In this document: piece by piece, positions 17,035-25,236 of the stretch
Layout of the letters: each line of letters starts with the position of its first letter
Position numbering within the stretch: the stretch's first letter is position 1
Assembly (NCBI GenBank): GCA_017432565.1
Contig: JAFRIW010000031.1
Location: 1 to 45,133, forward strand
Direction: 5' to 3'
DNA: 45,133 bases
From: Lachnospiraceae bacterium
GTDB lineage: Bacteria > Bacillota > Clostridia > Lachnospirales > Lachnospiraceae
Notes under the pieces: model-generated
Databases searched by the model: none
What the model saw: the letters and a program-made list of their open reading frames with translations, nothing else
What the model was told of the DNA's origin: nothing
Program-made: the position numbers and the translations under genes

Positions 17035-18867
17035 ATGGCAAAAGAGAAGAGCAATAAGAAGACCGAGGATCTGAGCGTCCTCTATAAACTGAACAAAATC
17101 CTGGACGGCCGGCAGAAGCGGCAGTTCCTGTTTCTGGGCGTGCTGATTCTGATCGGCGGTCTTTTAGAGACGCTGGGCGTGTCCATGCTGCTGCCGGTGG
17201 TGACGATGATCGTGGACGCCGACTCCATGCGCAAGACCATCGACGGCATTCCAATGCTGCGGGATCTTTTAGAGAAGCTGCACATCGTGACCAACACGCA
17301 GATCATCATCACGCTGCTCGCGGTGCTGATTGCCGTCTATATCGTGAAGAACCTGTACCTGCTCTTCATGATCCGCATGCAGAACACGTTTGTCGCCCGG
17401 AGCAAAAACGATATGATCAGCCGGGTCATGCGCGAGTTCTTAAACCGCCCCTACGAGGAGTACCTCTCGGCGGATATCCCGACCACCTTCCGCATCACCG
17501 ACGCCGACATTCCGCAGGTTTTTGCCCTGATCATGGCGCTGCTGCAGCTGATGACGGAAATCGTGGTTTCCTTCTGTCTGTTTATCGTGCTGCTGGCGAT
17601 CAACTGGAAGATGACGGCCTTCATCCTGATCATCTTCGGGCTGATGACGCTGTTCAATTCGAAGATCTTAAAGCCCCGCCTGAACAAAATCGGAAAGAAG
17701 AATCAGGAGACCGCTTCGCGCATCGCCAAATGGCGCATTCAGTCGATCTACGGTCTCAAGGACGTGAAGGTCTTAAACCGCCAGGACTTCTTTATCCGGA
17801 ACTATTATGAGAGCGGCCGGATGGGCGCGGACCTGGCAAGGGATTACGCAGTCCTGAACAACCTGCCCAGACTCCTGATTGAGACGGTCTTCATGGCGGC
17901 AGTGCTTGGGTTCATCATGGTTTTCCTGCTGCGCGGCGGCAATATCGCGGTGATGGCCACGCAGCTGGTGGCTTTCGCGGGCGTCGCAGTGCGTGTCATG
18001 CCGAGTGCGAACCGCATCAACACCTACATTGCGGAGATCGCCTACGAGGAGCCGAACCTGAATTTTGTCTATGACAACCTGAACGAGAGCATGAAGCTCG
18101 ATACCGAGATGCGCGCGCTGCATCCGGAGACGAGCGGCGAGGCGCTTGCGCTGAATGACCGGATCGAGCTGAACCACATCACCTTCCGCTATCCGGGCGG
18201 AGACCGGAACATCTTCACCGATGCGCACATGGAGGTGCCGTATGGGAAGAGCGTGGGCATCATGGGCCCCTCCGGTGCCGGCAAATCGACCATCGTGGAC
18301 ATTCTCCTCGGCCTGCTGCATGTGCAGGAGGGCGAGATTCTGTGCGACGGACGGGACATCTTCTCAAACTATGAGTCCTGGCTCTCGCTCATCGGTTATA
18401 TTCCCCAGTCAATCTATCTGATCGACGAGAGCATCCGGGACAATATCGCCTTCGGCATCGACGCCAATGAGATTGACGACGACCGGATCTGGGAAGTCAT
18501 GCGCGAGGCGCAGCTGGCGGATTTTGTCCGCTCGCTGCCTGAGGGACTGGACACAAAGATCGGAGACCGGGGCGTGCGTCTGTCCGGCGGACAGCGGCAG
18601 CGCATCGGCATTGCCCGCGCCCTGTACGCAGACCCTGAAATTCTGGTTTTTGACGAGGCGACCAGCGCGCTGGACAACGAGACGGAAGAGGCACTCATGG
18701 AGGCCATCAACAGCTTCCACGGCCGCAAAACCATGGTCATCATCGCGCACCGCCTGAACACCATCGCCGGGTGCGATGTGATCTATAAGGTGGAGGATGA
18801 AAAAATCGAGCCGACCACGCTGGAGGGCCGGGTGATTCTGGAGCAGGGAGGCGCGCAGCATGAGTAA
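17035..18867 (+). CDS. ABC exporter, fused permease and ATPase (lipid-linked glycan flippase candidate)
   Basis: A 610-residue half-transporter. The first 340 residues hold about six transmembrane helices (for example FLFLGVLILIGGLLETLGVS and FLLRGGNIAVMATQLVAFAG). The ATPase has Walker A GPSGAGKST near residue 413, Q-loop IGYIPQSIYL, signature LSGGQRQRIGIARAL near 515, Walker B ILVFDEATSALD near 536 and the switch His in IIAHRL near 571. I start at ATG 17035, after a GGAAAG site, because the in-frame upstream extension from 16969 lies within the preceding GT2. Architecture and place resemble PglK/MsbA-type flippases in glycan loci. A Wzx-like flippase is also encoded at 30112, so the division of labour is unclear. 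Confidence 0.88.
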   Translation: MAKEKSNKKTEDLSVLYKLNKILDGRQKRQFLFLGVLILIGGLLETLGVSMLLPVVTMIVDADSMRKTIDGIPMLRDLLEKLHIVTNTQIIITLLAVLIAVYIVKNLYLLFMIRMQNTFVARSKNDMISRVMREFLNRPYEEYLSADIPTTFRITDADIPQVFALIMALLQLMTEIVVSFCLFIVLLAINWKMTAFILIIFGLMTLFNSKILKPRLNKIGKKNQETASRIAKWRIQSIYGLKDVKVLNRQDFFIRNYYESGRMGADLARDYAVLNNLPRLLIETVFMAAVLGFIMVFLLRGGNIAVMATQLVAFAGVAVRVMPSANRINTYIAEIAYEEPNLNFVYDNLNESMKLDTEMRALHPETSGEALALNDRIELNHITFRYPGGDRNIFTDAHMEVPYGKSVGIMGPSGAGKSTIVDILLGLLHVQEGEILCDGRDIFSNYESWLSLIGYIPQSIYLIDESIRDNIAFGIDANEIDDDRIWEVMREAQLADFVRSLPEGLDTKIGDRGVRLSGGQRQRIGIARALYADPEILVFDEATSALDNETEEALMEAINSFHGRKTMVIIAHRLNTIAGCDVIYKVEDEKIEPTTLEGRVILEQGGAQHE

Positions 18868-19660
18868 GACGACGCCCTCCGGGGCCGGCCGGAACGGAAA
18901 ACTGCAGCTGCCGGACGTGACGCTCTGCGCCATGACGAGCGTGAATGTCCGCGCGACAGTCAAAGCCATGGAATACAGCATGCGCGGGATCGACTTCGGC
19001 GACGCGGTGCTGATCACCCACGAGAAGCCCTCGTATCTGCCGGATACAATCCGGTACTCCCACACTGACCCGCTGAATTCCATCGACGACTTCAACTACA
19101 AGATGGTCTACGAACTGGGCAGCCACATCCACACGGATTACGCCATGATCGTCCACGCGGACGGCTTTATCGTCCACCCGGAGATGTGGCGCGACGAGTT
19201 CCTGGACTACGATTACATCGGCTCTCCCTGGCCCATCCCGCCGGAGGGTGACACCACCACTTACCGCGACAAGGACGGAAACCTGTGCCGCGTCGGCAAC
19301 AGCGTGGGCATCCGCTCCAAGCGGCTGATGGATTTCCCCGCGAAGGCCGGCATCCCCTGGGAGGGTGAGTACGCCTTCGGCAAAATGTGGTTTCACGAGG
19401 ACGGCTTCATCTGCTGCAAAATAAAGCATCTGCTCGAGGCGGAGGGCATGCGGATCGCGCCGCTGGAAGTGGCAAAATACTTCGGCCACGAGGCGATGAT
19501 CCCGGAGATCGAGGGCATCACGCCCTTCTGCTTCCACAAGTGGAACGGAACGAACAGCCAGTATCCGAATTTCATGCTGGAGCCGGCGCCCATCCGGCTG
19601 CTGCGGAAGCTGCACGGAAAGGTAAAAAATGGTTTACGACTGCTTTCAATTTTTCAATGA
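18860..19660 (+). CDS. DUF5672-family protein, probable glycosyltransferase
   Basis: A 266-residue soluble protein. It reads LPDVTLCAMTSVNVRATVKAM, then DYAMIVHADGFIVHPEMW near residue 100, FLDYDYIGSPWPIPP near 116, RVGNSVGIRSKRLMDFP near 148 and FCFHKW near the end. These blocks match DUF5672, seen in polysaccharide loci and regarded as a divergent GT-A-like fold; HADGF would be the DxD-like metal site. It overlaps the ABC exporter by 8 bases and the next gene by 32 bases, so the trio is tightly coupled. Enzymatic activity is inferred from family context only. Confidence 0.7.
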   Translation: MSKTTPSGAGRNGKLQLPDVTLCAMTSVNVRATVKAMEYSMRGIDFGDAVLITHEKPSYLPDTIRYSHTDPLNSIDDFNYKMVYELGSHIHTDYAMIVHADGFIVHPEMWRDEFLDYDYIGSPWPIPPEGDTTTYRDKDGNLCRVGNSVGIRSKRLMDFPAKAGIPWEGEYAFGKMWFHEDGFICCKIKHLLEAEGMRIAPLEVAKYFGHEAMIPEIEGITPFCFHKWNGTNSQYPNFMLEPAPIRLLRKLHGKVKNGLRLLSIFQ

Positions 19661-20585
19661 ACTGGATATCCTGAAGATCCGGCTGAATGTGCTCTCTCCG
19701 GTGGTGGATAAGTTTGTGATCAGCGAGGCCACGGAGACCTTCTCCGGCCTGCCCAAGCCGCTGTACTACGAAGAGAACAAAGAGATGTTCAGGGAATTCG
19801 AGGACCGGATCATTCATCTGGTGGTCACCGACACGCCGCAGGGCGGAACCCATGAGCGGGACACGTTCCAGAAGAATGCGGTCACGCGCGGCCTTGTGGA
19901 CTGCACCGATGACGATGTGATCATCTTCAGCGATCTCGACGAGATTCCGAACCCCGACGAGATCCGGCGCATTCTGGACGAAGGCATCGATCCCACGAAG
20001 GTCTATCATTTTGCCCAGCGGCTGTTCTACGGATATCTCAACATGGAAGAGGTCTCCGGGAAGCTGCTGTCCTACGCGGGGGATTTTGAAGGTGTGGAGC
20101 GCCCGATGTGGATCGGCTCCAAAATGTGTTCTTATTCGCTGATCCGGGAGAAGGGATGGCAGCTCGGCGAGCTGCGGTTCCCGGACAAGAAGGAGATCGG
20201 CATCCGCGTCGACAACGGCGGCTGGCACTTCGGCTACATGGGCGGACACGGCGAAAAGGACTTAAAGAAACGCGTGAAGGAAAAGGTCGTCTCGGCAGCC
20301 CACCAGGAATATAATAACCGTCACACACTCTCCCGCGTCTCGGACCAGATCCGCAGCGGCGGCGATCTGTTCGGCCGGGATGCCGTGTTTGTGCGCCGCG
20401 AGATCGACGAGACCTATCCGGAGTACATCCGCACCCATCAGGACGAGCTGGATTTCCTCATCATGAAAGAGGAGAAGCCGCTTGAAAAAGCGGTCCGGAA
20501 GACCAGGATGTTCCTGCGGGACACTACGCAGGCCGCCCTGCTTCCCGCAAAGCGCCTCGCCCGCAGAATTTTAAGGCGCGGCTGA
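19629..20585 (+). CDS. GT17-family glycosyltransferase (beta-1,4-N-acetylglucosaminyltransferase-like)
   Basis: A 318-residue protein matching the GT17 family, named for the animal enzyme that adds bisecting GlcNAc to N-glycans; bacterial members are found in surface glycan loci. Signature parts are MVYDCFQFFNELDILKIRLN at the very start, DKFVISEATETFSGLPKPL, DDVIIFSDLDEIPNPDEI near residue 97 (DxD-type motif) and GGWHFGYMGG near 197. The start codon lies 32 bases inside the DUF5672 gene and follows AAAGG. The acceptor and donor cannot be assigned; a GlcNAc-type donor is only the family default. Confidence 0.82.
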   Translation: MVYDCFQFFNELDILKIRLNVLSPVVDKFVISEATETFSGLPKPLYYEENKEMFREFEDRIIHLVVTDTPQGGTHERDTFQKNAVTRGLVDCTDDDVIIFSDLDEIPNPDEIRRILDEGIDPTKVYHFAQRLFYGYLNMEEVSGKLLSYAGDFEGVERPMWIGSKMCSYSLIREKGWQLGELRFPDKKEIGIRVDNGGWHFGYMGGHGEKDLKKRVKEKVVSAAHQEYNNRHTLSRVSDQIRSGGDLFGRDAVFVRREIDETYPEYIRTHQDELDFLIMKEEKPLEKAVRKTRMFLRDTTQAALLPAKRLARRILRRG

Positions 20586-20626
20586 AATTCCCGATGTGCG
20601 GGAAAGTGCCCGATAAGGAAAACAAC

Positions 20627-21592
20627 ATGTCAGTTACGGTTTCCATCTGTATACCTGCCTATAACAACCCGGAGGAGGTCCGGCGCCTTTTTGATTCCGT
20701 TGAGGCACAGACTTTCACCGACTGTGAAATCATCCTGTCGGATGATTCTTCCACAGACGGAATCCGGGATCTGGTCACGGAAAAACTGAAGACGCCTTTC
20801 TTCGCGGAGCGGCTTCAGTATCTGCGCAACGATCCCGCCATGGGACCGATCCTCAACTGGAACGCGGCGCTCCGGCCCGCTTCCGGCAAATATGTCAAAA
20901 TCATGTTCAGCGACGACTGGTTTTCAGACCCTTCGTCGCTTGCGCGTTTTGTTCAGCTGCTGGAGGAGCACCCGGAGGCGGATCTCGCCTTTTCGGGCAG
21001 CAGGCAGGTGGTGCTGCACCCCGAGACCGCCGGCGCACTCACCCATCTCGAACAGGAAAAGGAAAGCTGGGACCGCGCCGCGTCCGATGAATTTCTGCGG
21101 GAACTTGGCGGGGACTGGCGGCGCGTCTTTACCGGAAACGAAATCGGCGCGCCCAGCGCCGTGCTGTTCCGGAGAAAAGAACCGCCATTCCTGTTTGATG
21201 AGAAGAGCGGCTTTGCCTCGGACGTCTATCTCTATCTGGACATTCTGAAGGCCAATCCGGTCTATGTGTGCACGAAGGAGCCGCTGATCTGCATCGGCAT
21301 TCATGAGAACCAGTACACCGAGACCTTCTCGGAAAAGGATGAGCGCATCTACGCGGATTACCGTCAGCTGTATTTTAAGCATTCTCTCTGGGAGAGTGAG
21401 CTGTGCCGCAGCTGGTTCTTAAATGAATTGCTGGTTCCCTACCATAAATCCCCGGAAGAGGCGCAGGCCTGTCATATTCCCGCAGAGGAATACCGCAGAG
21501 CCCGTCGGCTTGCGATCAAGAAGACAATTGAAGCTTTTCTGAAATACCGGCTCAGCCGGCTTTTGCCCCGCGGGAAGGAGTCCGGGACATAA
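20627..21592 (+). CDS. GT2-family glycosyltransferase
   Basis: A 321-residue GT-A enzyme beginning MSVTVSICIPAYNNPEEVRR. The donor-binding block EIILSDDSSTDGIRDL lies near residue 37 and the DxD-like site is VKIMFSDDWFSDPSS near residue 90. The ATG at 20627 is chosen because AAGGA lies about nine bases upstream; an in-frame ATG at 20594 has no site and its eleven extra residues are not part of the GT2 fold. It lies between the GT17 gene and the GT11-like gene, in the same direction. The sugar is unknown. Confidence 0.85.
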   Translation: MSVTVSICIPAYNNPEEVRRLFDSVEAQTFTDCEIILSDDSSTDGIRDLVTEKLKTPFFAERLQYLRNDPAMGPILNWNAALRPASGKYVKIMFSDDWFSDPSSLARFVQLLEEHPEADLAFSGSRQVVLHPETAGALTHLEQEKESWDRAASDEFLRELGGDWRRVFTGNEIGAPSAVLFRRKEPPFLFDEKSGFASDVYLYLDILKANPVYVCTKEPLICIGIHENQYTETFSEKDERIYADYRQLYFKHSLWESELCRSWFLNELLVPYHKSPEEAQACHIPAEEYRRARRLAIKKTIEAFLKYRLSRLLPRGKESGT

Positions 21593-21623
21593 ACTGTCAG
21601 CCGGGAGGAAAGGAATCCGGAAC

Positions 21624-22664
21624 ATGATCGGAACGGAATTTATCAAAGGACAGGGGCTGGGCAACCAGCTGCTGTGTTATATCAGCGCCCGCTGCATCGC
21701 ACTGGAGCGGGGCTGCGGTTTCGGCTGCGTCAACCCGCAGCAGGTGGGCAACGTGCTGCACGAACAGCGCGGCATGTACTTCATGAAGCTCGACATGGGG
21801 ACGGAGATTACCCAGGAGCAGAAGGCGGATTACACCCTGCTGCAGGAGGCGGATGAGCGCATCTACACGCCGACCTCCGTGCATGACCTGACCCGCGGAT
21901 GCTACATCAGCGGGGCGGATCCGGCGGTATTGACCGCATCGGACAATACGCTTCTGTACGGGAATCTGCAGGCGGAAGAGTATTTCCTGAAGTACCGGGA
22001 TCAGATCCGGGAGTGGCTGGCCGTGAACCCGGAATTTGAAACGGACCGGTACACGCGGGACAACCTGTGCATTATCAATGTGCGCGGCGGGGAGTACACG
22101 GATTCGCCGGAGCTCTACCTGGACCGGCGCTATTTCCTGAATGCCATCCGGAACATGAAGAAGATCCGGCCGGATATGGAGTTTATCGTGATCACGGAGG
22201 ATGTGGAGAGCGCCCGCAAGGTGCTGCCGGAGTACGAATGTCATCATTTTGACATGGCCGGGGACTTTGTGGCGATCAAAAATGCCCGGTATCTGATTCT
22301 GTGCAACACTTCCTTTGCCGTGCTGCCGGCGCTGGTCAGCACGACGCTGGAAAAGGCCATCGCGCCGAAATACTGGGCCCGGCACAATGTCTCGGACGGC
22401 TACTGGTCGTCGGAGCAGAATATTTATTCTTTTCTGTCATACCAGGACCGGAAAGGCCGTCTTTATACAGCAGAGGAGTGCCGGCAGGAGCTGGCGGAAT
22501 ATAAGAAGTCGGCGCGCTTTGCGAAAAAGCGCAGGACTGCTCCGGAGGGGCTCTCCCTGCAGCTTTCGCTGATTCCGGTGCGGCTGCTGCGGGTCCGCTT
22601 CTATGCCCGCAAGGCGCTCAGATCGCTGCTGCGGCGCGCGGGACTGATCCGGCAGGCGGGATGA
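21624..22664 (+). CDS. Divergent GT11-like glycosyltransferase
   Basis: A 346-residue protein I place near the fucosyltransferase (GT11) superfamily with some doubt. FIKGQGLGNQLLCYISARC at residues 6-24 mirrors the GGLGNQMFQYA start, LCIINVRGGEYTDSPELYL near 151 stands where GT11 has HxRxGDY, and YLILCNTSFAVLPALVS near 223 stands where GT11 has ILANSSFSWW. The replacement of RxGDY by RGGEY suggests a changed donor or acceptor. A good GGGAGGAAAGGA stretch precedes the ATG. The tail (about 300-346) is basic, perhaps membrane-associating. It ends the first transcription block; a promoter follows. Confidence 0.6.
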   Translation: MIGTEFIKGQGLGNQLLCYISARCIALERGCGFGCVNPQQVGNVLHEQRGMYFMKLDMGTEITQEQKADYTLLQEADERIYTPTSVHDLTRGCYISGADPAVLTASDNTLLYGNLQAEEYFLKYRDQIREWLAVNPEFETDRYTRDNLCIINVRGGEYTDSPELYLDRRYFLNAIRNMKKIRPDMEFIVITEDVESARKVLPEYECHHFDMAGDFVAIKNARYLILCNTSFAVLPALVSTTLEKAIAPKYWARHNVSDGYWSSEQNIYSFLSYQDRKGRLYTAEECRQELAEYKKSARFAKKRRTAPEGLSLQLSLIPVRLLRVRFYARKALRSLLRRAGLIRQAG

Positions 22665-22698
22665 GCGCGGGACGGATTTCTACTATTCTGCGATTCTA

Positions 22699-22707
22699 TG
22701 CTATAAT
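22699..22707 (+). promoter_or_regulatory. Extended -10 promoter for the SGNH lipoprotein gene
   Basis: TGCTATAAT is a perfect extended -10 box (TGn-TATAAT) about 85 bases before the lipoprotein start. The -35 region (about 22678-22684) is poor, as is usual with extended -10 promoters. A short inverted repeat (GCTGT at 22718, ACAGC at 22733) follows in the leader. This would restart transcription in the second half of the polysaccharide locus. Confidence 0.6.
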
Positions 22708-22795
22708 GATTTGAATGGCTGTTTTTTTACGGACAGCTTTTCATGTCGGATGGAGCTTGGAAAAGACAGAGGAGACATAACTTAAGGAGTACATT

Positions 22796-24034
22796 ATGAA
22801 GAAAAAGCAGTTGAAGATTCTGAGCACAGTCCTTGTACTTGCCCTGATCAGCGGATGTGCTGCGGCACCCGCACAGAGCACGCCGAAGGAAGAAGAGACA
22901 CAGGAAGCCCCGGTTCTTGAGAAAATTCCGGAAGAAGCTCCGGAAGAAGAGACCGAAGAGGAAGTGACACAGGAAGAGCCCGAAGAAATCTCGGAGGATA
23001 AGACCGATACGGAGGCGGAAGCCGCTTCCAAGGTCCACCACGATCCGTGGGAAGGCCTCGTGGAAAATATTGACGATACGGAGACGGAAATTCCCGAAGG
23101 CGCTGTTGTGTTCCAGGACGGCGATCTGATCCTGGATTCGGAGAATCTTCCGGAGGACATTGAAGACCCCGGCGATGAGGCGATTAAGGTCGACACGGAA
23201 GCCGGCGGTGTCGGACAGATTGTCATCTTCGGAGACAGCCAGTTCGGCAATTTCAAGAACCCCAGCGGCGCGGATGCCTGGATTGAGTGCTATACGGGCG
23301 GAAAAGTATATGATCTGGCGGTCGGCGGAACGACCGCGGCGATGGTCGACGCGAATCCGGACGACGACCCTGAGAACTGGCACTCCAGATCTCTTTTGGG
23401 AATGGTCTACGCGGTCTGCGGAAGAATTTCCCCGGACTATCTGAAGGACTATGACGGCGGCGACGATGAATATGCGATCTTCAAGTCCTGCGACTTCTCG
23501 AAGACGGATTATTTCATCATTGAGTACGGCGTCAATGACTTTATGAACAAGGTCAAGATGAGCGCGCTGTATGATCCACGCACATTCATCGGCTCGCTGC
23601 GCAGAGCCTGCTGGCTGCTGGGCGACACCTATCCGGATGCGAAGATCGTCCTGGTCGGCCCCAACTACGCACAATTCTTCAGCGCATCGACGGGCGAATA
23701 TCTGGGAGACGGCAACAACCTGCACAACGGCGAGGCATATCTGTGGGAGTATTCGAATCAGGAGAAGGCGCTTGCGGAAGAAGTCGGTGCGATCTGGGTG
23801 GATGCCTACAACTGGATGCGGATCGGCCCCACCAACGGACATGAATATCTGCTGGACGGCATCCATCTGAACAATCCTGCGAGACGCCGTTTCGCGATGC
23901 TGATTTCCCGCTTTATCGCAAGAGATGCGGGTTTCTATGATTTCGGACAGGCGCTGGTTGAGGCGCCGGAGATTGATTTTGACCAGCTGGACCAGGAACT
24001 GTTAAGTATCGACTATAGTAAAGATCCGAAATGA
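22796..24034 (+). CDS. SGNH/GDSL-hydrolase lipoprotein with acidic linker
   Basis: A 412-residue exported lipoprotein. The signal peptide is residues 1-20 and the lipobox LISGC places the lipidated Cys at 21. Residues about 28-85 form a Glu/Thr/Pro-rich spacer. The SGNH domain follows: block I IVIFGDSQFG near 144, block III IIEYGVNDF near 242 and block V LLDGIHLNNPARRR near 353, which together supply Ser, Gly, Asn and the Asp-His pair. Family members deacetylate or acylate glycans and other esters outside the cell. A strong AAGGAG site lies seven bases before the ATG, and the gene has its own promoter. It overlaps the Wzy-like gene by four bases (ATGA), tying it to polymer assembly. Confidence 0.83.
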   Translation: MKKKQLKILSTVLVLALISGCAAAPAQSTPKEEETQEAPVLEKIPEEAPEEETEEEVTQEEPEEISEDKTDTEAEAASKVHHDPWEGLVENIDDTETEIPEGAVVFQDGDLILDSENLPEDIEDPGDEAIKVDTEAGGVGQIVIFGDSQFGNFKNPSGADAWIECYTGGKVYDLAVGGTTAAMVDANPDDDPENWHSRSLLGMVYAVCGRISPDYLKDYDGGDDEYAIFKSCDFSKTDYFIIEYGVNDFMNKVKMSALYDPRTFIGSLRRACWLLGDTYPDAKIVLVGPNYAQFFSASTGEYLGDGNNLHNGEAYLWEYSNQEKALAEEVGAIWVDAYNWMRIGPTNGHEYLLDGIHLNNPARRRFAMLISRFIARDAGFYDFGQALVEAPEIDFDQLDQELLSIDYSKDPK

Positions 24035-25236
24035 GTCAGGAAGTGAGCACGCTGAGAAAAGCCGGTGCGGCGCTGCACGGGATTCTGAAGAGAATTTCCG
24101 GTCCGGCGCTCTGGGCGGGACTTGCGATCGAGCTGCTGATCATGGTGATCGAGAAAAGCAGTCTCGTCAATCCCTATGAGGGGCTGCTGTTCCGGCTGAC
24201 CTTCTGCCTGTTTTCCGTGAAGGTGCTGGAGCTTCTCTGTGCGGGCAGATTCCGGAAAAAAGAACTGGCTGTTTATGCGGCGCTTCTTGTGCTGGGAGTG
24301 ATCTCCTGGCGGTGCTCGGGGCGCAATCAGCTGCTGCGGTTTATGATGTTTATTCTGGCCGTGTACAGAGAAGAGAACAGGAAGGTGCTGAAAGCCTTCC
24401 TGTTTTCCATGATTTCGGGAACTGCCTTGCTGGCCGTGCTGTCCGTTCTGGGCGTGCTGGGCACGGTGACGGAGACGGCGAATTTTGACGGTGCGGTTTC
24501 GACACGTTTCTGCTTCGGCATGGGAAATCCGAACTCCTTCCAGATCATGGTCGGAGCAATCGTGCTTCTTACGATGATTCTGTACGGACAGACCTGCAGA
24601 AAGTTCTGGTTTGCGGTGCTGCTCGCACTGGATGTGCTGCTGTATGTCCTGTGCAGATCACTGATGGGAACCGGCCTGATCGCACTGCCGGTTCTGTGGA
24701 CTTTTCTGCTGCGGATCCGGAGCGAACAGCGGGGCCCGCAGGGTGCTGCGGATTTAAACCGAAGAATCTGCACGGTGATGAAGGCGGTCTTTGTCCTGGG
24801 ATTTCTGTTCTGTATCGCGGGGGCGATCTGGGGCAGCACAAATCCGCTGATCAACTGGATCGATTACCATCTGATGAGCGGCCGGATCGCATCGATCTGG
24901 GATTTTACTTTTCACGACGGGACCCTTTCGACCTGGACCCTTTTCGGCAGCAGGCTGAACACCCGGTTTTTTGATCTGGGGTGGATCCGGGTGATTTACT
25001 GGTACGGTGTGATTCCGGCACTGGTGATCCTGTGGATGACCGGAAGGCTGGAGGCTGCAATGGAGAAAAAAGGCGACCTTTACGGCTGCATGGCAGTCAT
25101 CGTGGTCTGCCTGTTTACACTGACGGAGGCACATTTTGTCTCCGAATACATCGGGCGCAATTTCCTGTTTGTGATGACGGCACCGTATCTGCCGGCAATT
25201 TTCGGAACGGAAGCGGTGAAGGAAGAGAAGGCATGA
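24031..25236 (+). CDS. O-antigen/capsule polymerase or ligase-like membrane protein (Wzy-like)
   Basis: A 401-residue very hydrophobic protein with roughly ten predicted membrane segments, for example FMMFILAVYREENRK and AFLFSMISGTALLAVLSVLG. The short motif FGMGNPNSFQIMV resembles the G-H/N-PN block seen in Wzy-type proteins of Firmicutes. A larger loop near residues 270-310 contains an Arg (MSGRIASIWDF) of the kind thought to bind the glycan in these enzymes. It overlaps the preceding lipoprotein and the following sugar transferase genes by four bases each. Polymerases vary greatly in sequence, so the call rests on topology, the motif and position. Confidence 0.72.
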   Translation: MSQEVSTLRKAGAALHGILKRISGPALWAGLAIELLIMVIEKSSLVNPYEGLLFRLTFCLFSVKVLELLCAGRFRKKELAVYAALLVLGVISWRCSGRNQLLRFMMFILAVYREENRKVLKAFLFSMISGTALLAVLSVLGVLGTVTETANFDGAVSTRFCFGMGNPNSFQIMVGAIVLLTMILYGQTCRKFWFAVLLALDVLLYVLCRSLMGTGLIALPVLWTFLLRIRSEQRGPQGAADLNRRICTVMKAVFVLGFLFCIAGAIWGSTNPLINWIDYHLMSGRIASIWDFTFHDGTLSTWTLFGSRLNTRFFDLGWIRVIYWYGVIPALVILWMTGRLEAAMEKKGDLYGCMAVIVVCLFTLTEAHFVSEYIGRNFLFVMTAPYLPAIFGTEAVKEEKA

